From: Monodelphis domestica
Taxonomy: Eukaryota > Chordata > Mammalia > Didelphimorphia > Didelphidae
Length of the DNA: 64,000 nt
NCBI RefSeq assembly: GCF_027887165.1
Contig: NC_077227.1
Location: 71,038,752-71,102,751, forward strand
Direction: 5' to 3'
Both the position numbers and the translations under genes were made by a program. Under the pieces are notes generated by a model that saw only the letters and a program-made list of their open reading frames with translations, was not told where the DNA came from and did no database searches. Positions 23,338 to 34,089 of this stretch are shown in pieces. How positions within the stretch are numbered: position 1 is the first letter of the stretch; each line of letters begins with the position of its first letter.

Positions 23338-23577
23338 GCTCAGTCATTTTTCAGTTTTGTCCAATCCTTTGTGACTCTATTTGAGGTTTTCTTGGTAAAG
23401 ACACCAGGGTGGTTTGCTACTTCTTTTTCCAGCTCATTTTACAGATAAGGAAACTGAGGTAAACAGGGTTAAACAACATGTCCAAGGTCATACTAGTAAA
23501 TGTCCGAGGCTAGATTTGAACTTGTTTTTCTGACGCTAGACCCAGTGCCCTATCCATCATGCCACCTCACTGTCCTT
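23337..23577 (-). mobile_element. MAR1-type core-SINE
   Basis: GGCTCAGTCATTTTTCAGTTTTGTCC, GATAAGGAAACTGAGGTAAACAGG, and a head ending CATGCCACCTCACTGTCC. Full length and inverted. Confidence 0.9.
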
Positions 23578-24835
23578 TTAATTTAACATTACAGCAAAAT
23601 ACATGACAAGAAAACATTTCCTCCCAGTTATATTTATTGGTGTGCACAGGAGAACACCCATAGGTTATCTCAACATTAGTCAAATACCCAAAAGATAGTG
23701 TTCAAGAGAAAAAAAAAAGGTTGTAAATTTCAGGGAAGAGACATATAAAGCTAATTCCTTGTCTTTTAGAAACTAAGTAAACAGGATCTTGATTTTCCCC
23801 AGCTTCCCTAATCAGAGGCAATCCAAACTTGTATAAATACTACTTATCTCTTGACAAAAGAGCAGAAGCCAGCTCAGTGAAGCATGGTTCTGGAAATAGC
23901 GAAAAGAAACAGGCAGATCCAAGGTCAAGGTTCTCTAGCTACTCAGAGAGGATTCAAAGAGGAAACAGCAACCAACCCTGCTAAGTGACTTTTGATAAGA
24001 TTGATATTTAATAAGGTAAAACCCCACAATCCTTTCTTATGTGGAATAAAGGTGGTTTGTCCCCCCACACCAGTATGGCTTTAGCCCTAAATTAAAAGGC
24101 AGGCCCCATGCATTGACCTTTGAAAGAATAATGAGACTATCATAAGTAAATACCCAATTTAGACCAAATTGTTATCCAGACTCGAGTTACCAAGGCTCCC
24201 ACTCTCACTAAAATACAATTTCAGTTTTCTTTAGTCCTGGTTAAATGTTAGGAAATATATTTTTACCAAAGGTTATGGTGTTCTCATTATCTCTTGAAAT
24301 AGACGAACTCTTTCGGTTGCTATGATTCTCCCTGTCTCCTGAGTCAGGAGTATTTGAACTGGCCTGAATAGCCCATTATTTTTGGTGTGAAGTCAAGGCT
24401 GCCGTGGCTCTGCTCTGTTCCAGCACCTGTCATCAATTATAGTGGAGAAGAAGGTCTTCAGGAGGCACAGGTGCCACAAAAACCTGGGGAGAGCTTTGGG
24501 TGACCTCAGCTTCAGGGAAAATCTTTGGGGTGTTTGCTCAGCATCAGTGGCGAATGCCTACCTGAAATTGAACCCCAGGCTCTAATGGCTGTCAAGACTC
24601 AAACCCAAGTGAAGATCTGTTGAAACCATCAAGATTTTGGCTGCTTACGTCTAACTTTGAGGGTCTGCCTTTTGCAGGCACACTTCTGTATGGTTTGACA
24701 GAAATACAGAGTTAATTTCATATAGGTAGCTAAATTCACCTCACCAGTGAGCTCATATGCACTTCCAGTATTATCTTAGGGAAAGTCCCAGTTATCAGAG
24801 GGCAAGAAATCAAGCCCAATGGATGACTCAGAGGT
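23578..24835. other. Unassigned 1.25-kb block
   Basis: There are no core-SINE signatures and no open frame. ATAAATACT/TATAAATACTACTT at 23834-23848 and a GCAGAAGCC segment are the only promoter- or LTR-like hints. It could be an old LTR or unique sequence. Confidence 0.35.
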
Positions 24836-24879
24836 CTTTCTGCTGGATGGGTCATTTTTATTCTTCATCTTTGCTCAAA

Positions 24880-25042
24880 TCTGGCTTCAAATACTTAGCT
24901 CTATGAACCTGGGCAAAGCATTTAACCTCTGCCTGTCTCAGATTCCTCAATTGTGAAATGGGGTTAATAATTGCACCTACCTCATCATGTTGTTGTAAGG
25001 ATCAAATACTTAAAAAGCACCGTGTGATTTGCAAATATTGAG
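24880..25042 (+). mobile_element. MIR relic
   Basis: AATCTGGCTTCAAATACTTAGC, ACCTGGGCAAAGCATTTAACC, TTCCTCAATTGTGAAATGGGG and TTGTAAGGATCAAATACTTAAAAAGCAC follow MIR order. Confidence 0.7.
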
Positions 25043-25114
25043 TGCTTCTTTTTTTTCCTTTCTTTTCTTTCATTCCTGGTCCAGAGCAAGAATCATATCC
25101 TTTGGTGTTTTCTT

Positions 25115-25308
25115 TAATTAAAAAAAATCTTCTTTTTTTCTTAGTATCAATTCTAAGACATAGAAATAAATGACAAGGGCTGGGCAATTGGTGTTAAGTG
25201 ACTTGCCTAGGGTTACAGAGCTAGGAAGTGTCTGAGGCCAGATTTGAACTTAGGTCCTCCTAACTTCAGGTCTGGTGTTCTGTCCACTCTGCTCCTGTAG
25301 TTGCCCCT
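25115..25308 (-). mobile_element. tRNA-headed SINE (older of a pair)
   Basis: An inverted copy running from TTAATTAAAAAAAATCTTC through GGGCTGGGCAATTGGTGTTA to GTAGTTGCCCC. TTTGGTGTTTT precedes it (25100-25110) and follows it (25308 onward), which fits a target duplication. Confidence 0.85.
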
Positions 25309-25317
25309 TTTGGTGTT

Positions 25318-25484
25318 TTTTTTTTAAACCCTTACCTTCTGTCTTAGAGTCAATACTGTGTATTGGCTCCAAGGCAGAAGAGTGATAAGGGCTCAGCAAT
25401 GGGGGTCAAGTGACTTGCCCAGGGTCACACAGCTGGGAAGTGTCTGAGGTCAGATTTGAACTTAGGACGTCCTGTCTCTAGGGC
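25318..25484 (-). mobile_element. tRNA-headed SINE (second, same target), 5' truncated
   Basis: TTTTTTTTAAACCCTTACCTTCTGTC to GTCTCTAGGGCTG; most of the tRNA head is missing. TGGTGTTTT occurs on both sides, so it landed in the duplicated target of the preceding SINE. Confidence 0.85.
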
Positions 25485-25489
25485 TGTGG

Positions 25490-26080
25490 TGTTTTCTTAA
25501 AGTGTGTATTCCTGGTAATTCTAGGGAAATAGATGGGAATGAAGTGGATAATACAAGTAATAATATCCATCCATGGTATTTAATGAAAGATGACTGCAGG
25601 TTGACCTGATGTCTTTTAGCTCTGGTCTTGCCAATTCCCTGACATCTCTCAGAGTGTCTTTTGTGAATCAGTCCTAAACATCTTCAATTCACTTTTTGCC
25701 TCCAGGCTGGTGTTCCTGAGTCACCTCTATCTTCCTTAGTTTGTCCCATGCCTTTAAAGAATTCTGTGATTCCTGACCCACATGGATGCTTGATTCTGTC
25801 CTCTTTTTACTAGGGGTAACCTTTGAAGTAAAGATATTAGTTGGAAATTGAGATTGACACATAAATAAAATACTGGCTCCTTTTGTTATTAAGACTGGCA
25901 GTGAATACTGAGATAAGTTGGTAGAGTGGACAGGTATTGAAATATGCAATTTAGTCTCTGGTTGGTCTTGGGATCACCAGTATATTTGGGAATTTTCTGC
26001 AGAAAGGCCATTAGTGAATCATTGAAAGGCAATGAGATCACCAAGGATGATGTAAAGAGAGAAGAGGGAGAAGACCCCCC
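25490..26080. other. No recognisable feature
   Basis: Low-repeat sequence. Short ORFs on both strands lack domains. Confidence 0.4.
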
Positions 26081-26084
26081 CCCT

Positions 26085-26205
26085 CTCCAGTTCTCTAGGA
26101 ACAAATCACTTAGCCTTTATGGGCCTCAGCTTTCTCTTCTATGGAATGGACTAGATGACTCTTAAGTTCCCTTCCAGCTTTAAATCCATGATCTACTATG
26201 ATCCA
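26085..26205 (+). mobile_element. MIR fragment
   Basis: ATCACTTAGCCTTTATGGGCCTCAG, GGAATGGACTAGATGACTC, TTCCCTTCCAGCTTTAAATCCATGATC. Confidence 0.65.
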
Positions 26206-26468
26206 CATTGAGTAAATTTGGGAAAATGTCATCATATATCTTCATGATCCTATAACTCTATGACCTCACCTCTATATAATCTTATTTTCTTCTATCCTAG
26301 TGTTAAAAAAGTTTTTTGATCTCTCACTTGACTCTAGTATTTCGATCAGGATTGTGGGAAAATTCAGACTCTGACCAAGATACTGGGAAATTCTGAATAC
26401 CTTCTGGGGAGACAGCACTTTCTTGGCAGTAGTAACCATGTGATTTATGAGCTCTAGAATCTAGGGGT

Positions 26469-27572
26469 TGTTATATTTAAAATAGTTGTCTGCCTTAAAC
26501 TGTGGCAGTTAAAATAGTTGAGGTTATAAATTGTGATAGATATAAGAGAGGGTGAGTAAATTTGACTGCAGAAAATGTTTCACTACAGTGTCTTGGTTTT
26601 TAAATCAAATATAAGGTGGTCGCCAGGGAATATATTCCCAATTATGAATATACCCAAGTCAATTGGGTTTTATAGAGATTTAATTAACAATACAATGAGT
26701 AATCAAAGAAAGAGAGAAAGAGAGAAAAGGTATAAGTATGAAGGGCCTTAAGCCAACATGGCCTAGACCTGAATCTTAAGAGAGAGAGAATCAGTCAGTT
26801 TTTTTATCACTGACCACAAGATTTGTCTTAAGCAAGGATGTCTGGGGAACAGAGTCTCCCCAGAGGGAGTTCCAGCCAGAGTTAGCCTCCCAATGGACTT
26901 CTTCTCAAGAGATCTTCAAAGGGCCTCCTCCATAAGGATCTATCTCCAAGCATTCCAAGTATCTCCTCCAAGGATCAAGGAATCTAAGGATCTCCAAGCC
27001 TTCTCTCTCCAAGATCTCTTGCTCAAGAGATACCTTTTCTTATATAGGGGGTTTTTCCTATGTCACCTCCCCTAAGTTCTTCCATCTACCAATCACCGTA
27101 GATATTTCCTAAAGGACAGCCCATCTGAATTCCAGCTAAGTCAACTAATCTCCTCAGCAAGTCTGAACCAGAGAAAACACAGCTGAGTCGACTAATCTCA
27201 TTAAGAGAAAACCTGCCCTACCTTTTTTAGGTACCTAGCATCCCATTGTATAAATTCTAAAAACAGGCATGGCTCAAAGAATTCCTTGCCTTATTTTAAG
27301 CATGGGTCCAAGTACTTTCATTGTTTAGCAAGGAGTTTTCTCCCCTAAAGCAGTCTTAAGTACGGGTGGAGTAGAGGTGCTCCCATAGCAAGGAGTTTTC
27401 TCCCCTAAAGCAGTCTTAAGTACGGGTGGAGTAGAGGTCCTCCCATTTCTGATCCTGGCGAGTTCTCACATCAAAATGGGGAATGTTTCCAGTAGGGAAT
27501 TTGTTCCAATGGAGGATTCCTCAATGTGGAAATTTTTAACATTCACAAGTCTGAGAAATTTCAAGATTTACA
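26469..27572 (-). mobile_element. Solo LTR (copy B), 4-bp target duplication
   Basis: The minus strand begins TGTAAATCTTGAAATTTCTC and ends ..ATAACA. GGGT flanks both ends (26465-26468 and 27573-27576). It matches copy A across its length and contains a TATATAAG box (27043-27050 region, minus strand) and an ATTAAA downstream, as expected for an LTR promoter and poly(A) site. A 60-bp internal duplication makes it longer than copy A. No retroviral genes adjoin. Confidence 0.92.
27328..27447. repeat. 60-bp tandem duplication inside LTR copy B
   Basis: The segment from AGCAAGGAGTTTTCTCCCCT to GGAGTAGAGGT is repeated with a 60-bp period. The two units differ at essentially one base (GTGCTCCC versus GTCCTCCC). 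LTR copy A has a single unit. Confidence 0.95.
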
Positions 27573-27612
27573 GGGTTCAGGACTTCATGACGTTATGACT
27601 AATTTAGCTGTA

Positions 27613-27860
27613 GGGACTGCCTAGTGGTATAGTGGGTAGAGCTCTGGGTTTCGAGTCAGCAAGACTCATCTTCATGAATTCAAATCCAGCCTCAGATACT
27701 TATTAACTATGTGACCAAAGGCAAATCAGTTAACCCTGTTTGCCTCAGTTTCCTCATCTGTAAAATTAGCTGGAGAAGGAAATAGCAAACCCCTGTAGTA
27801 TCTTTGTCAAGAAAATCCCAAATGGGACACAAAGTGTCAGACTTGACTAAGATGACTCAT
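27613..27860 (+). mobile_element. MAR1-type core-SINE
   Basis: GGGACTGCCTAGTGGTATAGTGG, TTCAAATCCAGCCTCAGATAC, core CTCAGTTTCCTCATCTGTAA, tail CAGACTTGACTAAGATGACTC. Full length. Confidence 0.9.
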
Positions 27861-28289
27861 TAGTTGGTGGTGCTGGTCCTTTGATGCACTTTTGGGATTA
27901 ATTCTCCCACCCCATTCTAATAATTAGACAAGCTTTTAGTGACTTGAGTGAAATTGTGTTACATCTCAGAGAAGCAATGTCATCTTGGGTCCTTCTCCCC
28001 AGTTTTTAGGGATGGACCTCACCCTACCTGTGCTTTGTTAAGTCCTTTGGGTCTAGGGTTTTCTTTTATAGTCCACATTTCCTTCTTCTCATTATTCAGA
28101 CCAGTTTCTTCACTTGCTATAAGCAAATCCTTAGACTCCATCTCTCATGTGCCACATCCCTTTGACCATGACTTGAGGTGATCATCCACTGTTGTCCTCT
28201 CAGGTATCATCTTAAAAACAGAAATGGCAACCATTTTTTTTTCCTAATGGCGCCAATCACTTTATCAACTATTTTGTCAAGGATTCCTT

Positions 28290-28480
28290 TGTAGGATCAT
28301 AGATTTAGAGCAGACTTCAGAAACCATCTAGTCTAACCCCTTCCTTTTACATTTTAGTCAACTGAGGCCCAGGATAGGTGACTTACCTAAGGTCACACAG
28401 CAAGTATCAGAGGTGGGTTTTGAACTCATATCTTTGACTCCAGAACCTGTGTTTTTTTCCCACTGTACCACACTCTCTCC
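28290..28480 (-). mobile_element. THER/MIR-type relic
   Basis: GGATCATAGATTTAGAGCAG, CATCTAGTCTAACCCCTTCC, ACTGAGGCCCAGGATAGGTGAC, TTTTGAACTCATATC, CCCACTGTACCACAC. Confidence 0.75.
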
Positions 28481-28741
28481 TTGTACTGCTTGATCTGATA
28501 ACAAGACAATGTGATTTAGAGAGGGATAGATCTGAAATGGATATGATTTTGTCAATAGAAATGACATGAAAGAAGAGGCATTCCCATCTTCTTTGCCAGT
28601 GTACCCTTAGGACCATGGGACAATTCCATCTGACTTAGACTTGAAACCTTCCATATGTGTTGCCTCTTGTATTTGAAGATGAGCTCATTGAGACCTGGAA
28701 TGCTGTGCTTTTCTTTTTCTGTCCTTAGCTATAAAGTATTT

Positions 28742-28977
28742 TGCACACAGTGGATAGAAAACTTGCCCTGGGATCGTGAGGACCCGAGTTAGAATCCAGC
28801 CTGAGACCCTTATAGCTATGGGACCCTGGGCAAGTCACTTAATCCCATTTGCCTCAGTTTTCTCATCTGCAAGATGAACTGGAGATAGAGATGGCAAACC
28901 ACTCCAGTATCTTTGCCAAGAAAACACCCATAAGGTTCACAAAGAGTTGGACACAATGATGGACTAAACAACGACAG
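28742..28977 (+). mobile_element. MAR1-type core-SINE
   Basis: CACACAGTGGATAGAAAACTTGCC, CTATGGGACCCTGGGCAAGTC, GCAAACCACTCCAGTATCTTTGCC, tail GGACACAATGATGGACTAAACAACGACAG. The first ~15 bp of the head are degraded. Confidence 0.88.
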
Positions 28978-28999
28978 TAATTGCCCATTGCAAGCACTT

Positions 29000-29118
29000 A
29001 ATGAAGCTGAGATATCATCCGCTCAATCTCATTTTATAGAAGAAGAAAAAGACCCACAGAGAGTAAATAGCAGAATTAGGATTGAACCCCAAATCTGAGG
29101 TTCTTTCAGGTATACCAT
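29000..29118 (-). mobile_element. MIR fragment
   Basis: ATCTCATTTTATAGAAGAAGAAAAAG, GATTGAACCCCAAATCTGAGG. Confidence 0.5.
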
Positions 29119-29167
29119 ACATCTTCCAAGGAACTGTTTATTGAACTTCTATCATGTAGGGTCATAG

Positions 29168-29278
29168 CAATATGTTACAGTGGAAGAAGAGCTAATCTCA
29201 GAGCCAGGGAGACCCAGGTTCAAATCTTGCCTCTATCTATTGGCTGTGTGATCCTGGGCAAATAACTTAATCTCTTGG
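29168..29278 (+). mobile_element. Core-SINE head half
   Basis: ATGTTACAGTGGAAGAAGAGC, AGGTTCAAATCTTGCCTCTATC, GTGTGATCCTGGGCAAATAAC. Interrupted by the next SINE. Confidence 0.65.
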
Positions 29279-29408
29279 GGTGTTTTTCAGTTGTTTTCAA
29301 TCATGGCTGACTCATCATGACCCCACTTGTGGTTTTCTTGGTAAAGACACTGGAGTGATTTGTCATTTCCTCCATTAGCTCATTTTATAGATGAGGAAAC
29401 TGAGGCTC
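29279..29408 (-). mobile_element. MAR1-type SINE tail half
   Basis: GGGTGTTTTTCAGTTGTTTTC, TTGGTAAAGACACTGGAGTGA, GATGAGGAAACTGAGGCTCTC. The head is missing. Confidence 0.8.
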
Positions 29409-29859
29409 TCTCAGGATTCTAGGCAGACCACTAAGACTTTAAGTTCCAGAGAAGGACACAACCTGTTCTGGTAGAGGGGTTTTCTCCATCTAAGAGTTCT
29501 CTATGGTAGTGAAATCACAAGCTCAAGCTCTATTCTAGTCCCTTTGCCTATCAGGTAGGGCACGGGCAAAGCTATACCCCAAACTAGTGCACAAAACTGA
29601 CTCTCTTTTGAGGGTTGGTGAACGTTTTCCCTCCCTGCTTTTTGTCACCTTAAATCTGAGAAAGGAGAAGAAGGTGTCACTTTACACGAACTGTTAGTTC
29701 TTTCAACTTTTTTTGAGCCTTTCCAGGAATTGGAGTCATGTCAATGCTTATTCCAGGGCTCAGATCTAGCAATGTATGTAGCCCCAGTGGGGCTAGGTGG
29801 TCGAACTGTTATCCCTTTGCCTAACAGACAGGACTCAAAAACCTGCTTCTTCCCCCTAA

Positions 29860-30075
29860 GTCCAACAGAAAGCCCAGAGCCCAGGCTGCATGAGCGCCTC
29901 CAACAGAGAATTCCTTCTTTTTCCAGGAACTCCATACCTGGCTCACAGATTTCCTCTCCACTCTCAGCCCTGCTGTTTATCCTTGGGGACATCAACATCC
30001 TCGGGGATATCCCCATAAACATTCTGGCTTTCTATTTTATGTTTCTTCAACTATCATGAACTGTATCTTCATTCA
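29860..30075 (+). mobile_element. Possible L2 ORF2 endonuclease relic
   Basis: The plus-strand translation reads SSPLSALLFILGDINILGDI, similar to the LxLGDFNIHVD segment of the L2/CR1 apurinic endonuclease domain. The surrounding open frame (109 codons from 29730) is probably chance. The call rests on one motif. Confidence 0.4.
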
Positions 30076-30078
30076 ATC

Positions 30079-30304
30079 TTTTTTGTTGCTGTTCAGTCAT
30101 GTCTGACTCTTTGTGACTCCATGGGGCTTTCTTGGCAAGGGTACTGGAATGGTTTGTCATTTCCTTCTCCAGTGGATCCTTTTGTCAGGCAGTTAGAGGT
30201 TAAGTGACTTGCCCAGGGTCACACTATCTGAGGTCAGATTTGAACTCAGGTGTTCTTGATTTCAGGTCTAGCATTCTATCCATGGAGCCACCTAGCTTGT
30301 CTCC
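30079..30304 (-). mobile_element. MAR1-type core-SINE
   Basis: TTGTTGCTGTTCAGTCATGTCTGACTC, TTGGCAAGGGTACTGGAATGG, GTGACTTGCCCAGGGTCACAC, head ending GGAGCCACCTAGCTTGTC. There is a small deletion before the core. Confidence 0.88.
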
Positions 30305-30420
30305 TAGGCACATGTAGGTTATGTGACTTATCCAAGGTCACACAGCTTGGCAGCATCCGAGGCTGCATTTGAATTCTGGTCTTTGTAACCCAGTGTTCTT
30401 AACCACTGCCTCTCATTTAA
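30305..30420 (-). mobile_element. MIR relic
   Basis: GTTATGTGACTTATCCAAGGTCACACAGC, ATTTGAATTCTGGTCTTTG, CTTAACCACTGCCTC. Confidence 0.6.
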
Positions 30421-30554
30421 CCTCAGTCACACACAGAAAATTTAATTTTGTTCATTTTATTTTGTTTTTGATTCTACCTATGTTTTTCTTCAACTCCTGG
30501 TGAAAGATTCTCTTTTGCAATGCAAATCTGTGCATATTTGTCAATTTATGGTTT

Positions 30555-30680
30555 CAGAGAGTGCCCTAAGGCACTGAGAGGTTAGTCACTTATCCAGGAA
30601 CTCACAGCAAGCATGAAGCAGAGGCAATATTTGATCATTTTGATTTCAAGAGCAGCTATTTATCTACCATACCCAGTGGT
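30555..30680 (-). mobile_element. MIR relic
   Basis: GGCACTGAGAGGTTAGTCACTTATCC then CTCACAGCAAGCATGAAGCAGAGG. Poorly conserved. Confidence 0.45.
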
Positions 30681-30759
30681 ATGTTGAAATCATCTAAACA
30701 GGCTTCTGATGATTAGAATTTCAATGTGAGCATTTAGACCTCAGTAATGTGCGCTCTCA

Positions 30760-30965
30760 AAGCCACTGCTAAGCCTCAGAATCATATCCTCTTCCACCTG
30801 GAATGTTATCATTGCCTTCTCATTGGTTTTCCTGCCTGTTGTTTGACTGGCTCATCCTCCATACTCAATAACCCCAATGGCTCCCTGTTATCTTCAAGGT
30901 CAAATCTAGAGCCCTTCACGTAGATTGAAAGCTATTTACAAAATAGCTAACAGTCTATTTCCTTC
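30760..30965 (+). mobile_element. L2/CR1 ORF2 relic
   Basis: CACCTGGAATGTTATCATTGCC, a TTTTCCTGCCTG segment and then CAATGGCTCCCTGTTATCTTCAAGG. The last matches the WLP..Y.. coding segment (TGGCTCCCCATTGCCTACAG) of L2-type ORF2. Confidence 0.55.
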
Positions 30966-31189
30966 CTTCCTTTTTTTTTTGGTCATGAAGACCTTCAGTG
31001 GTCTTTACCCCTGAATCACCTAGCTGTCCTGCCAATGAAGAGAATCTTCTACAAATGGGCTTTGAGACTTGGAGTTACACACGTACTGAACTGTCTCATT
31101 CCCCATGAACCGACTTTTCATCCTTATTGTTAGTTTTGTTCTCTTCATCGTTTCCTGATCTTCCCAGGCATTTGCTTTCTTTCTTTCTT

Positions 31190-31478
31190 TTTTTAATTTA
31201 GTATATTTTTTCCATGGTTACATGATTCATTATTTTTCCCCACCCCTCTTCCTTCCCCACTCCTGGAGCTGACAAGCAAATCCACTGGGTTATCCATATA
31301 TCATTGTTCAAAACCTATTTCCATATTATTCATATTTGCGATAGAGGTATCTTTTAACATCCAAACCCTATCAAACTATGTGATTGATCCTATGCTTTTC
31401 TTCGGTGTTTCTGTTCCCACAGTTCTTTTCTGGAGGTAGATAGTGTTCTTTCTCACAAGTTCCTCTGGATTGTCCTTC
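31190..31478 (-). mobile_element. L1 3' UTR fragment, inverted
   Basis: TTTTTCCATGGTTACATGATTC, the C-rich CCCCACCCCTCTTCC complement of the purine run, CCTATTTCCATATTATTCATATTTGC, and TTTCTGTTCCCACAGTTCTT match the L1 tail at 1.27-1.56 kb. Confidence 0.85.
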
Positions 31479-31749
31479 CCAGGCATTTTCATGTTGCCAT
31501 GTTTATATACGTTAGCCTACATATTCCAGCTACATACTCTAAATTCTCACTCTAGGACCTTCATGTCATAGCATGAGCTTTGATGGGACTAAAAAAATTA
31601 ACTTGAAAAAGAAAGCCTTGAGACTGGTGTGGAGGGGATGGGTTACATAAAAGATATTTTCAAATATCCTTTAAAGAAATGTCTTGTGGAAAAGAGATTA
31701 AATTTGCTCATTTTTACTCTCAAGAGCAGAACTACAAACATTTAGTGGT

Positions 31750-31985
31750 AGAAGTTGTGGGGAATTAAATTTTGGCTCAATATATGGGAGAACTTAGCAA
31801 ATAGAGCTGTTCAGCAATTCATTGGGCTGCCCTAGGCATTAGGGCAATCTTTGACATTGAAATTACTTAAGTGCAGGTTGAATGAACCTAGGGATATTTT
31901 CAAAAAGATTCTTGCTTGAGAAGGGAGGTTAGATTTGATGACTCCTAAAACTCTGTGGTTAGATGATTTTATGATTGTTAGTATG
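31750..31985 (+). mobile_element. L3/CR1 3' end relic
   Basis: ATTTTGGCTCAATATATGGGAGAAC, AGAGCTGTTCAGCAATTCATTGGGCTGCC, AGGTTAGATTTGATGACTCC and CTGTGGTTAGATGATTTTATG match the conserved CR1-like 3' terminus order. Confidence 0.65.
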
Positions 31986-32084
31986 AAGAAATGAGAAATG
32001 TGAAATAAAAACTTCCAATATCATCTTAGGCTACCATGTTAATGTTGCTACTTTCCAATTCACTGAAGAAAAGCTAGGTAGAGG

Positions 32085-32281
32085 AAGCTAGGTGGTTCAG
32101 TGAAAAGAGAGAGGCCGGGAGACAGTAAATCCTGGGTACAAATTTGGCCTCAGATTTTCCTAGCTGTATGACTTTGGGCAAGTCACTTAACTCCTATAGT
32201 CTAGCCCTTACTGCTCTTCAGCCTTGGAATGGATACTTAGAATTGATTCTAGGATAGAAGATGAGGACTTAAAAAAAAGCA
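32085..32281 (+). mobile_element. tRNA-headed SINE
   Basis: GGAAGCTAGGTGGTTCAGTG, CAAATTTGGCCTCAGATTTTCC, CTTACTGCTCTTCAGCCTTGG, GATAGAAGATGAGGACTTAAAAAA. Full length, sense. Confidence 0.85.
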
Positions 32282-32569
32282 AAGATATGTAGTTCATGAT
32301 GCAACTAGTTAAAAAAAAAACAATCCAATGCTAAAGCATCTAGTCTTTCTGGGATCCTTCCTTTGTTCTTACATATTTTTTATCTATCAAGGGAAGAGAG
32401 GACCACAAAAGCTAAAATATAATTACAATAACATGAAATTGAAAGTATTTGCATGAGCAAACTCAATGAAACTAGTATAAGAAGGGAAGTCAATGATAGG
32501 GAAAAGTTTTTCAATCAAATATCTTTGATAAGGGCCCTATAGATATACCCACACATTTAACACAAATGT

Positions 32570-33520
32570 ATAATACTAAGAGTTATTTACCAATGGATAA
32601 GTAGTCAAAGGATATGAATAAGCAGCTTGCCAAAAAAAGAATTTCTAGGGTATACCAACATATTAAAGATTGATTCAAGTCATTAATAGAAAGAGAAATG
32701 ATGATCCAAATAGCCCTGAGGTTTCACTTCACATCTAGAAAATTGACAAAGATGACCAAAAAGGGGAATAGTCAAAGTTGGAGAAATTGTGGAAAGATAG
32801 ACATATTAATACATTGTTGGTAGACCTGTCCAATGATTCTAGAAAACAATTTAGAATTATGCTAAAAAAGTAACTAAAATGTTCATACCCATAGACACAG
32901 AAGTATTCTCACTAGGTACAGACAATGAATCAATTAACTAACAAACATTTATTAAGCACCTATTATTACAATGACATATATTAGCTTAGTACTGTACAGA
33001 AAGACGAGTCCCTCCTAGCCCCAAATATCCAGAGCATTTGTGGAAGGAAGCAAAGGTCTGGAAACAAAAGTATGGATGCAAATTGATTGGAGGTTTGCCA
33101 AATAAACGGTGATTTACAAATATATTTAAATAGAACTCAGAGAAGCTTGTCAAGACTTATCTGACCGAATACAGAATGAAACGAACAGAACTAGGAAAAC
33201 CACATACATGATGACTTCAAACATGTTAATGAAAATAAAAAATGAAACTGAACACTGTCTAATTATAATGAACAAGCTTGTAAATGAAGAAGGTACATTT
33301 CTCCCTTCCTTAGGTGAGAAATTTGGGTGTGGAACATTGCATACATTATCAGACTCAACTGACAAGGTCATCTAGTTTTGGTGAATTGCTTTTTCCTTCT
33401 CTTCTCTCCCCTTAAAAAAATGTTTCAAGAAACAGTTCACAGATAAGGGGGGAGAATGGCGATATTGGGAAATGAAGGTGACCTAAAAGAAAAGATATAA
33501 AAAAGTTAAAATAAAAAATG
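32570..33520 (+). mobile_element. Old L1 3' region, interrupted
   Basis: A decayed ORF2 C-terminal region: AGGTTTCACTTCACATCTAG, GGAGAAATTGTGGAAAGATAG, ACATTGTTGGTAGACCTGTCC. It resumes after about 33010 with GGCCAAATAAACGGTG-like and AACAGAACTAGGAAAACCAC segments. An unrelated ~75 bp at 32935-33010 (TTATTAAGCACCTATTATTAC) looks like an inserted old LINE-tail fragment. No open frame. Confidence 0.7.
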
Positions 33521-33539
33521 CTTTTTGGATTGGATAATG

Positions 33540-34000
33540 AGGCAAAATATTTAATGAGCAATGTCCTTGATGCAACATTGATGATTTAATAGGTCCATGA
33601 TTATAGCAGAAAACAGGCGGTCATGGTGAAGTTGCTCTCAAGTTGAATTAATTTTTACTCAGTAGCCTCTGAATGCGAAGGAACAGTCAGCTTCATTGTC
33701 CAAAGATGTATTATGAGAGGCCTAATTGAATAACCCAATTGGATTGCAAAAGCCGAGAGTATAATTTTTGCATATATCTTTCTGATAAGCTCTATGTGTT
33801 TTAATAGCTGGAAATTCAGTTATGATAATACATTTATATAGATTATTTCAACTCAATATATCTCAGTGTTCTTTTTTTAAAAAAGCAAATTAGTAATTGC
33901 AAGCAGCTGATGTGTGAACGTTGCTCTTTACAGCCAGCCCTGAAACGCAGCCACTTCAGGGATGGAATGTAGCCAGAATTTTCTAATACAAATTATAGGA
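33540..34000. promoter_or_regulatory. Candidate conserved noncoding element
   Basis: About 460 bp without SINE, LINE or LTR signatures inside a repeat-rich region. It has no open frame and a motif-dense AT-rich sequence: GCCTAATTGAATAACCCAATTGG, GATAAGCTC, AGTAATTGCAAGCAGCTGATG (homeodomain-like TAATT sites plus a CAGCTG E-box), CATTGTCC. The style resembles conserved enhancers. This is inference only. Confidence 0.35.
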
Positions 34001-34089
34001 TATGACTGGATTAGAGAAAGAAGGAAGAACTTTTGGTTCATTTTACCAAGCAAAAGAAACTTCATTTGGAAGAACTAAAGTCATTCAGC

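Noticed and set aside
29730-30059. 109-codon ORF as a new small gene
   Set aside because: Its C-terminal part resembles a decayed L2 endonuclease motif; the rest has no homologue I know and no promoter or exon borders.
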